Of a stretch of DNA of 64,000 nt, positions 1 through 12,858 are shown in pieces; position 1 is the first letter of the stretch; each line of letters begins with the position of its first letter. Under the pieces are notes generated by a model. It was not told the DNA's origin. It made no database searches and worked only from the letters and a program-made list of their open reading frames with translations. Source of the DNA: Siphonodentalium dalli. Its lineage: Eukaryota > Mollusca > Scaphopoda > Gadilida > Siphonodentaliidae. The position numbers were made by a program, and so were the translations under genes. The stretch covers positions 48,150,911 to 48,214,910 of the forward strand of contig CP136066.1 of assembly GCA_032622095.1 (NCBI GenBank), in the 5' to 3' direction.

Positions 1-225
1 TTATTATGACTGGCATTTTATTATTCGCGCTGTTTCGAATCGATTTGTAAGCACCGAACTCAAATGAAAGTCCCGTAACACAGCGTAAAAACAGATTTGA
101 CCTCGGCACGTGAAAAGTTTACCTCGGATCTGAAAATTAATATGCCTATGCCACTTCCCGACCGATAGTAACCTCACATACGAAGTTTCATCGAAATCGG
201 GTCGGCCGTTTTCGAGTTCATCGCG

Positions 226-278
<53 letters not shown>

Positions 279-280
279 CC
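1..280 (-). mobile_element. Helitron-like repeat fragment, cut by window edge
   Basis: Read on the minus strand, a (TG)n tract is followed by TTCGCGATGAACTCGAAAAC and then sequence parallel to the plus-strand copy at 62600-62760; both translate to VRD-LEN--DFDE--YV. This is the same repeat family in opposite orientation at the two ends of the window. The other end is outside the window. The translation is a by-product of the repeat and is not taken as a gene. Confidence 0.55.
227..276. repeat. (AC)n microsatellite
   Basis: About 25 uninterrupted AC dinucleotides. On the minus strand this is the (TG)n tract that opens the flanking Helitron-like repeat. Confidence 0.97.
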
Positions 281-282
281 CA

Positions 283-730
283 TACCTGTTTTAGGCGCCA
301 ATCGAGGACTCATGACGGAACCCCGCCAATTGAGGACTTTAGTTTTAACAATAGATAGAGAGAAAAGAAATGACTGTTGATATTCTCTATGTGTCTACTA
401 ACGCGTTTAGGGGTATAAAATTGCTGTAATATTGCATATTCATGATATTTGGAACGTGAATTTTGTCCAACAAATGGGGACTTCGTGTGTAACAAATTAC
501 TAACAATACCTGTTTTAGGCGCCAATCGAGGACTCATGACGGAACACCGCCAATTGAGAACTTTAGTTTTAACAATAGATAGAGAGAAAAGAAATGACTG
601 TTGATATTCTCTATGTGTCTACTAACGCGTTTAGGGGTATAATATTGCTGCAATATTGCATATTCATGATATTTGGAACGTGAATTTTGTCCAACAAATG
701 GGGACTTCGTGTGTAACAATTGAGGACTCG
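283..730. repeat. Two tandem copies of a 224-bp unit
   Basis: The unit beginning CCTGTTTTAGGCGCC occurs at 285 and again at 509, a period of 224 bp, with only a few mismatches through TGGGGACTTCGTGTGTAACAA. Matching open frames on the minus strand are a result of the duplication and are not called as genes. Confidence 0.9.
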
Positions 731-1150
731 ATTTACACACCTCTGACTCATGAATGCACACTGTCAATTACGGACATGGACACAACAACGCCTTTCGAGG
801 ACCAACTGATGTCGGCTACCAAACGGAGACTACCCCGGAATTATAACATATTCGACGAGCAGTATGGGGCTCATTCGGGCAAGGGGTATTGTTTTACACC
901 CGTATGGATTATGCTGTATTATTTTCGGTGTGTGTCCTGACGAAGAAGTATTTTTCTCTAAATTACTATACTGTACATCACGTATTTTTCCTGCATGCTT
1001 ATGACATAAACGTGTACGTTTTTTTTATGACTGGAACCAAAAATATTCTGGTATCAGATTTGATTAGTCGTCAGTCGCCACTGGTTGTCACTATAATATT
1101 GTCAGCGGCCAGACATGTTCGAGGACACATCGATTCATACATTTTTGTGT
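717..1150 (+). mobile_element. Fragment of the 4.3-6.2 kb inverted-repeat family
   Basis: Text such as CATGAATGCACACTGTCAATT, followed by ACTACCCCGGAATTAT and the CTAAATTACTATACTGTA arm, matches the fuller copy at 4294-6175. Only the body and the right-hand arm are present. Confidence 0.6.
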
Positions 1151-1159
1151 GATCAAACA

Positions 1160-1920
1160 TTGAAAACGACAACAAATCCTATTTCCCGAAATTTATGTTA
1201 CGCATGAAATAGTTGCGAAAAATTAGGCCATTTCGCCTTTGTTTGGGTGGGGAAATCCTTCACGTTGTGTGTGGTTCAAGTCGGTACGTCGAAGATAACC
1301 TGGGTCAAACTAGCGTTTTAAAGCTTTTTTTATTGATGTCATTCCGTGGCAATGGATTGAGCTAAGCACATCAGCATGAGAACGGTCGTTTTGTTTCTCC
1401 GTAAAACATAAGTATTCACTTTAGGAACGAACCCGAACTGGTGAAAAGCTGGTCGAACTGCTTCAATATCATAACAAGGCTAGTTCAGGAGATTTTCCCG
1501 TTTTGCCCAATTTCACGGAAATTTCCTCAGGAAGGAGGGGGGAACAGCACCAAATGAGGATTGTATTGTTCTAACAGTAGATGGCAGAGGAAGAAAGGAC
1601 TGTTGCTAGTCTCTATATGTCCTCCAACGTGCTTTCAGAATGTAAAATTGCTGTAATACTAAATATATGGAACGTGATTTGTATCTATTGGAGGGTATCA
1701 CCCCCCTTTTCGGTACGCGGGATTCAGGGTGTTTTGAAGCCGTACGCGGGATTCATACCCCCGAATTAACTGGTATTCGGGTTCAAGCAAAACATCTTGG
1801 ACGCAGGTTATTATGGCGCAACGTAATATTTTGTGCTAGTTATCTGTGTGAATGGGTGGGTATAATAGCTTCTTGGGCATATTCGACCACCGTGCCATCA
1901 TAAACATGCTAAAAATGCTT
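1160..1920. other. Unassigned sequence with a short repeat fragment
   Basis: The stretch 1555-1685 repeats the start of the family body (ACTGTTG-TA-TCTCTATATGT, GGAACGTGATT). The rest shows no coding pattern or clear repeat boundary. Confidence 0.4.
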
Positions 1921-2400
1921 GACGCCAGTCTAGATGCTAGGATTTTGCGATTTTCTTGTTCAGATTACAAAATTTTCGCACACCGGGCCGAACCATGGCC
2001 CGGTGTCTCATTGTCTCTCCCCTGTGGCCAATACAAAAATGCTAATAAGTTTAACAATATTTTACTACATATGGTCAAACTTGTGGTCATCAGTTGGAGA
2101 ATTTTCCAACCTGAAGGGGAGTATGAGGTTTGAAATTTCCAACACTATAGGAAAGCTTTAGTTGAGGCCAGTCTGGATGTTAGGATTTGCGATTTTCTTG
2201 TTCAAATTTCAAAATTTTCTCACACCGGCCGAACAACGATGGTCAGCTCGATGTGTCGTGGTCTCTTGCCCGTAGCCGTGTGCATGTGTATGGAGTTAGA
2301 CCACTAGATGTTAGGATTTATGCAATGTTTCAGGTTAAAATATCTGAATTTACTCATACCGGGAATATAGAATCATGGTTTATGAAGATATAGGATATTA
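1921..2400. repeat. Diverged direct repeats, about 240 bp then 130 bp apart
   Basis: A block of the form TAGATG-TAGGATTT-GCGATTTTCTTG followed by CACACCGG-CCGAAC appears near 1929 and 2173, with a weaker third copy near 2305. No protein-coding signal is seen. Confidence 0.55.
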
Positions 2401-2640
2401 GGCCTAAACACTGAGGTGCAAGGAGTGGGTGCAAATGGAATTGTGCAAAACTTGTGTTCGGTCTGATTCTGACTCAAGGAGGGGGGGGGGTGCAGTTGGA
2501 ATTTCCCAAGGTGGACACCCCCAACGGAAACCCTCTAGCCACGTCCCTGGTCATAAAGTATCACTAATGGTATCATAACGGCCTCATAACGCGACCGGCA
2601 TCATAATGTGTCTATGTAACTTCTATGTATTATTTCTTAA

Positions 2641-3340
2641 CATGTATTCAGGATTCACCCCCCAAAATTAACTCGTATTCAGGATTCACCCCCCAAAATT
2701 AACTCGTATTCAGGATTCAGGGGGAGGGGGTTGATACCCTCCTATTGATAGTGGGGACCTTGTATGTGACACATGAGGACTCAGTTGACACATGTGACCC
2801 ATGAATGCACACTGTCAATTTGGGACCCAGACACATGTGACCCATGAATGCACACTGTCAATTTGGGACCCAGACAAAACAACGCTTTCTGTGGACCAAC
2901 CGATACACATTACCTAACGGAGTCTACCCCAAAATAGATATGGGCAATATTGAGCTCATTTGGACGTGAGGTATTGTGTATAACTACTGTGTGGATTGTG
3001 CTGTATTATTTTTGGTCTCGGAGACCTGGTTCCTGATTATGAATCCCCCCGCACACAATCACACATCATAATTCTATACAAATACTAAAAAGCACCATCA
3101 CTCTGAGATCCTGATTTTACAACATCATTTGTTCATCCATTTTTGTATATGAATAGTCATATGGCACACAAAGGGTTGTGTGATGATTCCGTTTCCTTAC
3201 GGGCGGCATACCAAAGACACATGGCATAATGCATGATGGATTTGTCATGCGTTTGATTGAAGAAACCCTCGGCAAACACCCTTTTAATATAACAAGGTTT
3301 TTAGTGACTATGTGTTTGAATGATGCCATGTCAATTTGGG
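2641..3340. repeat. Short tandem repeats plus another family fragment
   Basis: GTATTCAGGATTCACCCCCC is repeated at about 31-bp spacing between 2641 and 2720. A CCATGAATGCACACTGTCAA block then occurs twice about 45 bp apart (2800-2880). From about 2740 to 3340 the sequence follows the body of the element at 4294-6175, ending in the segment TTGAATGATGCCATGTC. Confidence 0.6.
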
Positions 3341-3385
3341 CATCTCACTTGACAGATATTATTTTTTTAAAAACAGGTTATTAAA

Positions 3386-3822
3386 GGTACTCAATCCGAT
3401 AAAACTCCTCTCAATTACTATTTCAATGGCTTCGGGGGTCAAAAATATTTGATTCGAGTCGAGGATGTCACCCATCAAAGCTCAGATTTGTTAGATATTG
3501 ATTTTAGAAATCTATTATTTTTCATTATCGGGAATACTTTCTGTCCCAGAACACAGTCAAAATTGCGTTATTATTACCACTTGATTTTATAATTATCCAC
3601 CCTTGTCTGTTTGAAACTGTTTTGGTGTACAAATCTCGAGCAGGATACGAAATTGACGGCAACTATTATTACTCATCTCGAGCAAATAACAAATTTCAAA
3701 AATGAATATCTAATAACCCTGAGCTTTGTTTGATGGGTTCCTCGACTCGAATCAAATATTGTTTACCCCCAAAGCCAAAGAAATAGTAATATAGGACCCT
3801 CTGATCGGATTGTTGTTGTTGG
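3386..3822. mobile_element. Foldback (inverted-repeat) element
   Basis: The arms 3386-3515 and 3695-3822 are inverted copies: ATATTTGATTCGAGTCGAGG on the left pairs with its complement near 3745, followed by matching CCCATCAAA-AAAGCTCAG. A related single arm lies at 47080-47250. No open frame of note; a non-autonomous foldback element is the simplest reading. Confidence 0.65.
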
Positions 3823-4293
3823 GATATGTTGAGATGGGGACCCTCTGTTCGGATTGAGTAGCTTTAACCCACTCATCAGTTTCATACACTGCTATTTTAC
3901 AGAATGACTAAGTTATACTTCAAAAAGTATCACCCAGTGTTCATCTTTCCGGGTTGAACAGTTCACACACAACATGTTTCTCCTACACATGATTTTATAT
4001 TGAGCAATTGAAAAATCAATTTCGATAGGATTGTAACGAATGTTGATTCGGTAGCTGAGATGAGTACCATGTTGAGCCTGTGTATATTGTTGGTCCCGTA
4101 TTGCGGGTGTGCATGTTCTCTTTATTTGAGTCTCCGTTTGCTACCGTGTATTCTCATCCCACTGATGTGCGTGCAACACTTTTTAGAAATCTGCAGTGTC
4201 TTCTTGTAAGATCGCACGCAACACATACCCCAACTATCCACTCATTGTTCAAACTATTTCAATGGAAGATGTGAATTCGTGGAACTGACTGAG
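3823..4293. other. No recognised feature
   Basis: AT-rich sequence with short incidental open frames only. No repeat partner was found by eye elsewhere in the window. Confidence 0.4.
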
Positions 4294-6175
4294 TTGGAAC
4301 GGCCTTTGTGGGTTAAGGATATATTTGAAGTGCTCTACTGGTGTTGTTTATTATGAAGATATGATGAGTAATGATGACAAATCAGAGTGATGACAAAGCA
4401 CTCTGTATTATTTTATCCAAGACATGTATATGTTCTCACAAATATCACGGTACCTCCTGTCAGTCTCATAACATGTGAATGCAAACAAGCAAACAGAGAC
4501 CTGGGTGGAGAACCGTGGAATTTCAGATAAAGTAATATTACAGACAGCCAGTGGTGACTGATCAAATCTGATACAAGAATAGTATTGGTTCCATTAAAAA
4601 GAGTTCAAGTTTTTGTTATAAGCAGGAAACCTAAGTAATGCATGTATACAGTATAGTAATTTAGTGGTGAAAAACTAGTACGGGAGATTTGCCCGTTTTG
4701 TTCAAATAGGGATTAATATAGTTTTAATAATAGATAACGGAGGAAGAAAGGACTGTTGATATTCTCTATATGTTCCCCAACGCGTTTCAGGGTGTAAAAT
4801 TGCTGCAATATTAAATATATGGAACGTGATTATTATCCATCAAATGGGGACTTTGTGCGTAACAACTGGGGACTCCGTTGGCACGTGTGGCCCATGAATG
4901 CACACTATCAATTGGGAACCCAGACATAAGCCTTCTATAGGGACCAGCCAATACACATTACCAAATGGAGACTACCCCGGAATTATGATGTGAGCAACAT
5001 GGAGCTCATTATGACATGGGATATTGTTTAACTATACTGTATGGATTGTGTTGTATTATTTTCGGTATCGGATACCTGATTCCTGTTAATGACCCCCCTC
5101 CCACCACCCACCCTAATTCTATCAAAATACTAAAAGCACAATTACTCTGAGATCCTGATTTAAAGATTCCTATATATGAATATCCATATGGTATACAACA
5201 GACAATGTGATAATTCCTTTACTTATATATGGGCAATATGCAGCGTGCTAAAGATACATGCTAAAATGCATGATGGATCTGTCACGCATCTGGTTGGATA
5301 AACCCCCAGTAAACACCCCTTTCAGAGCTTGTTCGTTTACTATAACGTGGTTTTGAAGTGACTCATGTGTTTGAATGATGCCATGTCTATTTCGGCATCT
5401 CGCTTGACTCTAATCCGACAGATATGATCGCGACTCCAAGTTAATGGAAAACATCACTTAAGACCCCAATTGCCAGTGTGCGTTCACGTGAATACTCATG
5501 CACTACCAATCTATTGATGAGAGTTTGAAAAAGCATTCTTGAGCCTTAATTTGCATGGATTTTCACAACTAGGTCACAGAACATTCCAATTGCGGATTAG
5601 CAATGAGGAAATCAACTGAGTTCGTCAGCTCCTCATATATGCAGTATTTGTTCCAACACAGGATTCAATGTATCCGGATTTAACAGATGAATATGTCAAT
5701 TATCTTTTTCACTGAGATCATGACGACTAATGGGGAAATTGAATGATACCTTGAATTGTTTTACTGTCTCAGTGTCATCAATTGCAGACGTCCTGCAAAT
5801 CTCTATCAAAATGTTTTTCACCACTAAATTACTATACTGTATACATGCATTGCTTATTTTTCCTGCATATGTCATAAACTTGAATGGTTTTTGAATGAAA
5901 CCAAAACTATTCTGGTATCAGATATGATCAGTCACCACTGGCTGTCTCCACACAGGTCTCTGTTTGCTTGTTTGCATTCACATGTTATGAGACTGAGAGG
6001 AGGTACCGTCACGGTGATATTTGTGAGAACATAGAAATGTCTTGGATAAAATAATCCAGAGTGCTTTGTCATCACTCTGTTTTGTCATCATTTATAATAC
6101 TCATCATATCTTCATAATAAACAACACCAGTAGAACACTTCAAATGCGTCCTCAACTCACAAAGGCTGTTTCAAC
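4294..6175. mobile_element. 1.9-kb non-autonomous element with ~370-bp inverted arms
   Basis: The left arm 4294-4675 and right arm 5813-6175 are inverted copies. They pair from CGGCCTTTGTG-GTT at the outer edge to TTAGTGGTGAAAAAC at the inner edge, including the segment AACATGTGAATGCAAACAAG. The body 4680-5810 carries the block also found at 530-920, 1555-1685 and 2740-3340. No transposase-like frame is present, so mobility would need an enzyme supplied from elsewhere. Confidence 0.7.
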
Positions 6176-6569
6176 CTATACTTGATGAATTCAACACCAC
6201 AACACAGTTTTGGAAGTAATTTAAATCTGCAAACAACGTTCTTCATCCCTTTGTGAAAATAGAGAGAATTGACAATGAATTAAACACATGTATTCCACAT
6301 ATAAGTCCCAAATTAACTTTGTGTAGACCAGTGGGAATGGGTGGGTTATTAACCTGTGTTCTTATATACAGGACATAACGGGTTTCAGCAAGTGGCGCAC
6401 AAGCAATATTGGACTGGGAATACATAGTAGCAATACAAGGCTATCTCAGGAGACTTGCCTGTGTGCAGCTCAATTTTATCAAAAAACTTTTGATAAATAA
6501 CTCAGTTTGTTTCTGCGAAGACTTATTTTATAAAGGAACAACCAGCAAATTTCACACAATTTAAAAAAA
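6176..6569. other. No recognised feature
   Basis: Unique-looking AT-rich sequence between two repeat elements. A 60-codon open frame on the minus strand has no recognisable motif. Confidence 0.35.
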
Positions 6570-7556
6570 CAAGACAGTCAATGACTGTGGGGTCGCTCAC
6601 CAGACTGCAAAGACTGATAAGACTGGGACTCTGGAGACCAAAACAGTGAGCACTTTTCATAATCACTTTAAAAGAAGTAGATTTAAACAGGATATGTGGC
6701 TAGAGAGACTTCAAGTATGTAGCTTGGTAAAAAACCACCTTGAAATTGCCAACTGTACACTACTGATCACCCCCCTCCTCCAGCTCAACAAGTCCCCTCC
6801 CGACTCCCAAGTCTTAGGTTGGAATTTCACAACCGACACCTCAAACTTTCTCAATTGTTGGAAATTTCCAATCTCACAAGCGCCTTTTTCTAAAACCATT
6901 TAAACATGTTTGAAGCCCAATTATCCATGGACCCAAAACACAATACATGTATGTCAGACCAATCAGTCAGGTGGTTCCAAGGTAGATGTTTTAATGAATT
7001 TGGTATTTCTATGATTTTATTGGACACAAAAGTGTTAACTCCCCATAGACTGCCATTTCTTGACAGGTTGACCTCATTTTAACAAATCTGTATCTCAGTC
7101 ACTAAAGGATCTTCCTGATTCCTCCATACTATATGTAAGCTAAATAGTCCAAAATCCCTTGAGAAGACATTTTAAGAATTACTATAGAGACATATAGTTA
7201 TATCCCTGGTCCCACCCTTTTAACCTGGTGACCCCATCTGAATAAATTTGAATCCCAGACACCAAAGAACCCTTCATACATATCATAAATATCAGTCAAA
7301 TAGACCTGATGGTCCTTGTGAAGGAAGCATATTAAGAGGGAAACTGTCCTTCGCTTGGCCCCTATTTGACCAGGTGACCCCATTAAAAAAATCTGAATTG
7401 CAGTCAAGGAAGAACATTCCATTCTATATAAGCCAACTAGTTCTTGCAAACATATTTTAAGAATTACTATGTAGTGAAATAGTTAAGTCTCTTGCTCTGC
7501 CCTTATTTGACTTTGTGATCCCATTTTCACAAATCTGATAAGGATAAAATTAAGTT

Positions 7557-8655
7557 CCCCAGTTGAAGTTGGTGATATTCACCCATTGGGCACCTCATTT
7601 ATGAATTTTATCTTCTGCAAATTAGGGGATATAGAAACTTCCTAGAAGGGAAATTTAACTAACAACAATGTAAATTTGATACTATAGATACTTCCCAGAA
7701 GATGAGGCCTAAGCAGAATGAGGTCGTCAGAGTGTGAATTTGGTGATGCTAGCCTGCTGTGCCGGATAGCATCACAAAAAGCGTGTATGTTCCTACATTG
7801 TGTATGCCTGGCCTCAAGCAACACAATGTATTATACAACAAGCCTTGAAATAGTGTGATAGTGTGTCTGTCATTTGCAGAGTGAGGTCCCCAGAGGGTGA
7901 ATTTAGTGACGCTAAATTCACCCTCTGGGGACCTCATTCTGATAAAGTCCTCAACTGCTATGGAAGACCTAGAATAAAATTGAATATCCCCAGTTGAAGT
8001 TGGTGATGTTCACCCATTGTGCCCCTCAATTATGAATTTTATCTTCTGCAAATTAGGGGATATAGAAACTTCCTAGAAGGGAAATTTAACTAACAACAAT
8101 GTAAATTTGATACTATAGATACTTCCCATAAGATGAGGCCTAAGCAGAATGAGGTCCCCAAATGGTGAATTTGGTGATGCTAGCCTTGAATCAAGCTTTG
8201 AAATAGTCTGTTATTTGCAGAATGAGGTACCCAGAGGGTGAATTTAGTGAGGCTATCCTGCACAGCGGGCTAGTATCACTAAATTCACCCTCTGGGGACC
8301 TCATTCTGATAAGGCCCTCAACTGCTATGGAAGACCTAGAATAAGATTGAAGTTCCCCAGTTGAAATTGGTGATGTTCACCCATTGGGCACCTCAATCAT
8401 GAATTTTATCTTCTGCAAATTAAGGGATACAGAAACTTCCTAGAAGGGAAATTTAACTAACAACAATGTAAATTTGATACTATAGATACTTCCCAGAAGA
8501 TGAGGCCTAAGCAGAATGAGATCTTGAGACTCTAGTTACTTCCCAGAAGATGAGGCCTAAGCGGAATAAGGTTCTCATAGGGTGTATTTGGTTATGCTAG
8601 CCTGCTGTGTAGGATAGCGTCACTAAATTCACCCTCTGGGAACCTCATTCTACAA
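7557..8655. repeat. Three tandem copies of a ~370-430-bp unit inside the element
   Basis: CCCCAGTTGAA-TTGGTGAT begins units at 7557, 7988 and 8355 (spacings 431 and 367). Each includes CTTCCTAGAAGGGAAATTTA and the ACTTCCCA-AAGATGAGGCC segment. Copy 2 of the parent element at 17507-19479 lacks this block, so the array probably expanded or was lost after the copies separated. Confidence 0.85.
7884..7936. repeat. Near-perfect 21-bp-arm hairpin
   Basis: GTCCCCAGAGGGTGAATTTAG is followed by a five-base loop and its exact complement. Looser versions with longer loops lie at about 8223-8303 and around 8600, one per tandem unit. Confidence 0.85.
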
Positions 8656-9009
8656 ATGCCAGGCACTCTTTGAGAAAATGAAATTAATCTGATTTTAATG
8701 ACCACTGAGTGATAATATAAACAACAAGGGTGCTTCATTGATAACACCATTAATCTCATTTAAATTATGGATGACATGAATACACTCCCTGGGGACTCTT
8801 TATCTCTCTATCTGCCTTGCCATGTGTCATGTCTATCAGTTCATAGGAGAGTTGCCTTGTAATGGGAATTTAAATAAATATACTTTATTTACCTGTGAGT
8901 TAGGATATGAGATAGGGTGGAATGCTGTTGGTTGGGGGTGGGGTTCTGGGTCATGTGGGGGTGATATTTTTTGTTTGTATGTTAAATTGATCAAGGAGTT
9001 CCTGAATTT

Positions 9010-9720
9010 TTTGGGGAATTATGGCCCTGGCTCCACCACTATTTGACCCAGTGACCCCATTTGAACAAATCTGAACCCCAGTCATTCAATGACCCCACAT
9101 ACCAAATATAAACTAAATCGGCTTAATGGTTATTGACAAGAAGTCGTTATAAGAATTACCAAGGAGGAATATAGTTATGGCCCTGGTTTCGCAACTGTTT
9201 GACACAGTGACCTCATTTGAACAAATATTAATGACAGTCACCTAGGGAACATCCACCCCAAATATGATCAAAATGCAAAAATGTAATTTTTTGGTTTTTA
9301 GAGTTATGTCCCTGGCTCTGCCCCTAATTGACCCAGTGACCCAATTTGAACAAATCTGATTCCCAGTCACCCAAGGTCCCTCAGTACCAAATATAAGCTA
9401 ATTCGGCCCAATATTTTTGTAGAAGAAGTGATTGTAAGAATTACTATGAGTTATGGCCCTGGTTTCTCAACTAATTGACCGGGTGACCTCATTTGAATAA
9501 ATCTGAACACCAGTCACCCAAGGACCCTCCATACCAAATATTAGCTAAATCGGCACAATGGTTATGGACAAGAAGTTGTTGTAAGAATTACTGTGGAGGA
9601 ATAGAATTATGGCCCTGGTTTCGCAACTATTTGACCCAGTGACCTCATTTGAACAAATCTGAATGAGAGTCACCTAGGGAACATCCACACCAAATATGAA
9701 CCAATTTGGTATGATGGTTT
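9010..9720. repeat. Degenerate ~150-bp tandem repeat (TTATGGCCCTGG family)
   Basis: Units begin TTATGGCCCTGG or GTTATGTCCCTGG near 9019, 9172, 9304, 9450 and 9608. Each contains CAGTGACC-CATTTGAACAAATCTGAA, CACC-A-GGACC and ACCAAATAT-A-C. The same units recur at 18240-19370 in the second element copy. Confidence 0.8.
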
Positions 9721-9843
9721 CAGAGGAGAAGATGTTTAAAAAAAAAAGTTGATGGACGGACAGACAGACGGACAGACAGACGGACGGACGGACGAGGAGT
9801 GATGACTATAGCTTCACCGGAGACTTCGTCTCAGGTGAGCTAA

Positions 9844-11245
9844 AAAGTTCATGAAAATAAACAAAATAAAATGGAAGGGTGAGTGAGTAAGAGGGATTTT
9901 TTTTATTTATGTCAGCCCAATATTTTCAATGACACAACACAACATGTAAATTGAGAAAATGCATGCATACAGGTTTGGAAATACATACATCCATGTGATA
10001 TAGGACTCATGTCTGAGAAACTACCAAATCAACCACACCAAACTTTAAATTATAGATTACGGTTTGTCATTTCAGCAGATAAGGTCATATGAAGTTGCCA
10101 CTTTCATTAAGGAAAAATAGTCCCAGTTACTTCTATGCTTAGTATTCTTGGATGAACTCAGCGAAACCCTGATCGTTGGTAAGAAAGTGACTTCCCCGGG
10201 TAAAGAGAGAGTTCGGGATAAAATGCCTTGCCAACTTAGCCACCAATGCATCATAAGTTCAAGATGGACCAAATTAGTGCCACGACAGAGATTGAACTTT
10301 TCCAAATATCTATAGATTATGAAATCTCCATAAGAAATCTCTCAAGCCTCCGAAATGCATGCACGTTTCAGTAGAAACAAAACTGCAAAAATATGAGAAA
10401 ATGTTTGACATAACATATTGTTTGAGGATAACGGCTAAGTCAAAACTTCTGAAAGTATAAAGCTAGTTGAAAAGTGGAGACATTCCCATTCTCTATAAGC
10501 AATTGGACACTGACCCTCAACATGTGGCACTTGCATATGATAATAATATCAGGAAATTAATTTTAGACAATTCACAATTGATAAAAACCCATTCAATAGT
10601 ATGAGAAACCTTTGGGAGGATGGTAAGACCAGGAATGAAACTTTAGCGTAATAAGATTTATTTATGGCAAAATTTTAAAATATTCAAGTTCATTCATAAT
10701 ATGTTGTATATATCTAATATTTATTCACAATATATTCATTCATAATATAGCTTTATATATTCAAATTCATTCACAATATATTGTATCAACATAATCTATG
10801 GGTAATTGGAAATAAATTTTAAATGTTGAAAGTTTTGATTTGTCAGTATGTCAGAGTTACACAATACATGTTATTCAGTTCAAACTAAATTATGTTCTCT
10901 AGACTCAGAATTTGAGTTTAGAGACAATATGTTTTACCCTTCTTAACCATGTTATGGAGCACAACTTATTTGTCATTCTCTTCACAAATACTATAGACAA
11001 CATTTGCTTAAATATATTCTATTGTAATAACATATTTTCCAAAAAGATGATGTGTATTCTAGTATCACTTGGATTTCATCTGTATCAGTCTGAAGCTAAA
11101 GATTAATTGATTGTTGTTTACCTCACTTTCAGCAGCGGAGGTCTAAGTATTGGTTAAAGCATTGCTTTCGGTGGTTTAAGCGATCCCATGAGCCCAAGGC
11201 AAGCGGTGATAAGCTTAAATCACCCAAAATCCATACTTTGATGTA
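9844..11245. other. Long stretch without a supported gene
   Basis: AT-rich sequence with short imperfect repeats of the type ATTCATTCA-AATAT between 10680 and 10790. No splice-bounded coding stretch or repeat partner could be recognised. Confidence 0.4.
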
Positions 11246-12041
11246 CTAAGGCCCGTTTTATACATCGAGCCAGACACGGGTCATGCCAGCCTAATTGTCT
11301 GAAAATGAGACGAAGTCCAAGATAGTGCGACTGGAGCACGATGTATAAACTGGTATGTCAGAATTTCTCTGGCGCTACCTGATGTGCTACACGTCTGGTA
11401 CCGACATGCTACACGTCTGGGGCTCGACGCTGTTTTATACAATGAGCTAAACCTGGATCACGCTAAGATGATTCAGGGAAAACCATTTCCCATCTAGGAC
11501 CCCTTTGAGAGTATGCGCAATTTTAAATTTTTGGTGTGACTATGTTATCTCTTGAGTCATCCTAGCGCGACCAATGTCCGGCACATCATATAAAACGGCA
11601 TTGGGCCACAGACGTGCTAACTCTTGGCCATTGTGAATATACTTTGAAGGCAATTGTACAGTATGACAGGGACATGCATGTATCGACTGACAAGGAACGT
11701 TTCGTGAAAGTTAGGAATAAATATATTGCAGAGATATGTTCGAAGGTTCAAGGGAAATGAATGACAAGATCCCGATTTTGAAACCATCGAAAGCGTAAAT
11801 TATGAGATTCCTGCACTGTATAGAAGGCCAGTTTATAGTGCATTGTCAGAGAACACTATCACGGAAATTATTATAGAATTTTGTATCAGAAATTCTAAAA
11901 TTATTCAAAATATACGATTACAGCACGTGCCAGCTGGCTCGACATATAAATCAAATGAAACACGAGCAAGAGATGCACAATGTCGAGCCAGCGGAAGATA
12001 GCGCGACCCATGTTTGGTGCGACATATAAAACGGGCCTTAG
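11246..12041. mobile_element. DNA transposon relic with CTAAGGCCCGTTTTATA ends
   Basis: CTAAGGCCCGTTTTATACAT at the left is mirrored by TATAAAACGGGCCTTAG at the right. Internal echoes of both termini, GCTGTTTTATACAATGAGC at about 11429 and CATATAAAACGGCATTGGGC near 11590, suggest a second smaller copy or a repeated terminus inside. No transposase frame remains. The target duplication could not be fixed. Confidence 0.7.
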
Positions 12042-12366
12042 ACCAATGGTGAATGAGTAATGTCGCTTTAGTTAACGATAATAACCTAATACAAGCAATC
12101 AGTGATGTCACCACATTTCAAATTTGCTACACCAAGGAACTGGTCAGGTCTCTCAGTTCTGTTCAAAATTGATCGTGAATCTGATTTCTTTGAGTGGATA
12201 AAGTACTATTGGATATGTTTTCAAAAAGCTCTGAATAATGTTTCTTTATTCAGTGGAGTATCAACATGGGTCACTTTTTTTTCCACAATAGGAGAGGCCA
12301 AATGCTCGGTAAGTCAAATTTGTTACCAAGCACCGAAGTTCGCTGTAAAATTGTGAATGATTGAAA

Positions 12367-12534
12367 GTAATGCCCAAAGTAAGTGACCACTTAACCACAG
12401 CAGAATTATGGGTAATTTTTCAGGATTTAGTTGGAAATATGGCTTGTTGCCATTCATCGGAAAGCTCTCGCCAAATCCTGAAAAATTACCCATAATTCTG
12501 CTGTGGTTAAGTGGTCACTTACTTTGGGCATTAC
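12367..12534. mobile_element. Perfect-hairpin MITE, 168 bp
   Basis: Arms of about 60 bp are exact inverted copies, from GTAATGCCCAAAGTAAGTG to AATTTTTCAGGATTT on the left with the full complement on the right, around a loop of about 45 bp. Arms this perfect imply a recent insertion or gene conversion. Confidence 0.85.
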
Positions 12535-12858
12535 TGTACATTGATTAGGCGATATCTTCTCATTGCGATTTCTACTATCGGGTAATCAAAGTTTGAGCTT
12601 AACCCTTTACCAAAAGAAAACCATGGGACCATGATCTAAAGCTAATCCAAATTCTGTTAATTTTTCTTCACTTCATAAGCTACAATGGCAAATCATTAAC
12701 AAGAGAGATGGGGCTAGAGATGAATCATTTATCAATTCTAGCCACATGAAATAGCATCACGAAAAACAAAATTAACAAAAATAAAATGCTTAGAATGCAA
12801 GAATGCAAGTCCGACCTTTGCAAGCAAGATTTCGGCGGGATATCTAATCACTTCACTT

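Larger units (their letters stand above)
6570..9843 (+). mobile_element. Helentron/HINE-like non-autonomous element, copy 1
   Basis: It starts CAAGACAGTCAATGACTGTG, where CAGTC-GACTG can form a small hairpin, followed by GCTCACC. It ends with (GGAC)n, the hairpin GAGAC-TTC-GTCTC, then AGGTGAGCTAA. Subterminal inverted GCTCACC/GGTGAGC, a microsatellite and a 3' hairpin close to CTRR are typical of Helitron/Helentron-derived short elements. The interior is tandem repeats and has no replicase. A second copy at 17507-19479 shares both ends, which fixes the boundaries. Assignment to Helentrons is inferred from structure; an unrelated mollusc repeat class is possible. Confidence 0.6.

Noticed and set aside
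310-767. Pair of similar minus-strand frames
   Set aside because: They are two copies of one 224-bp tandem repeat; sharing follows from the duplication.
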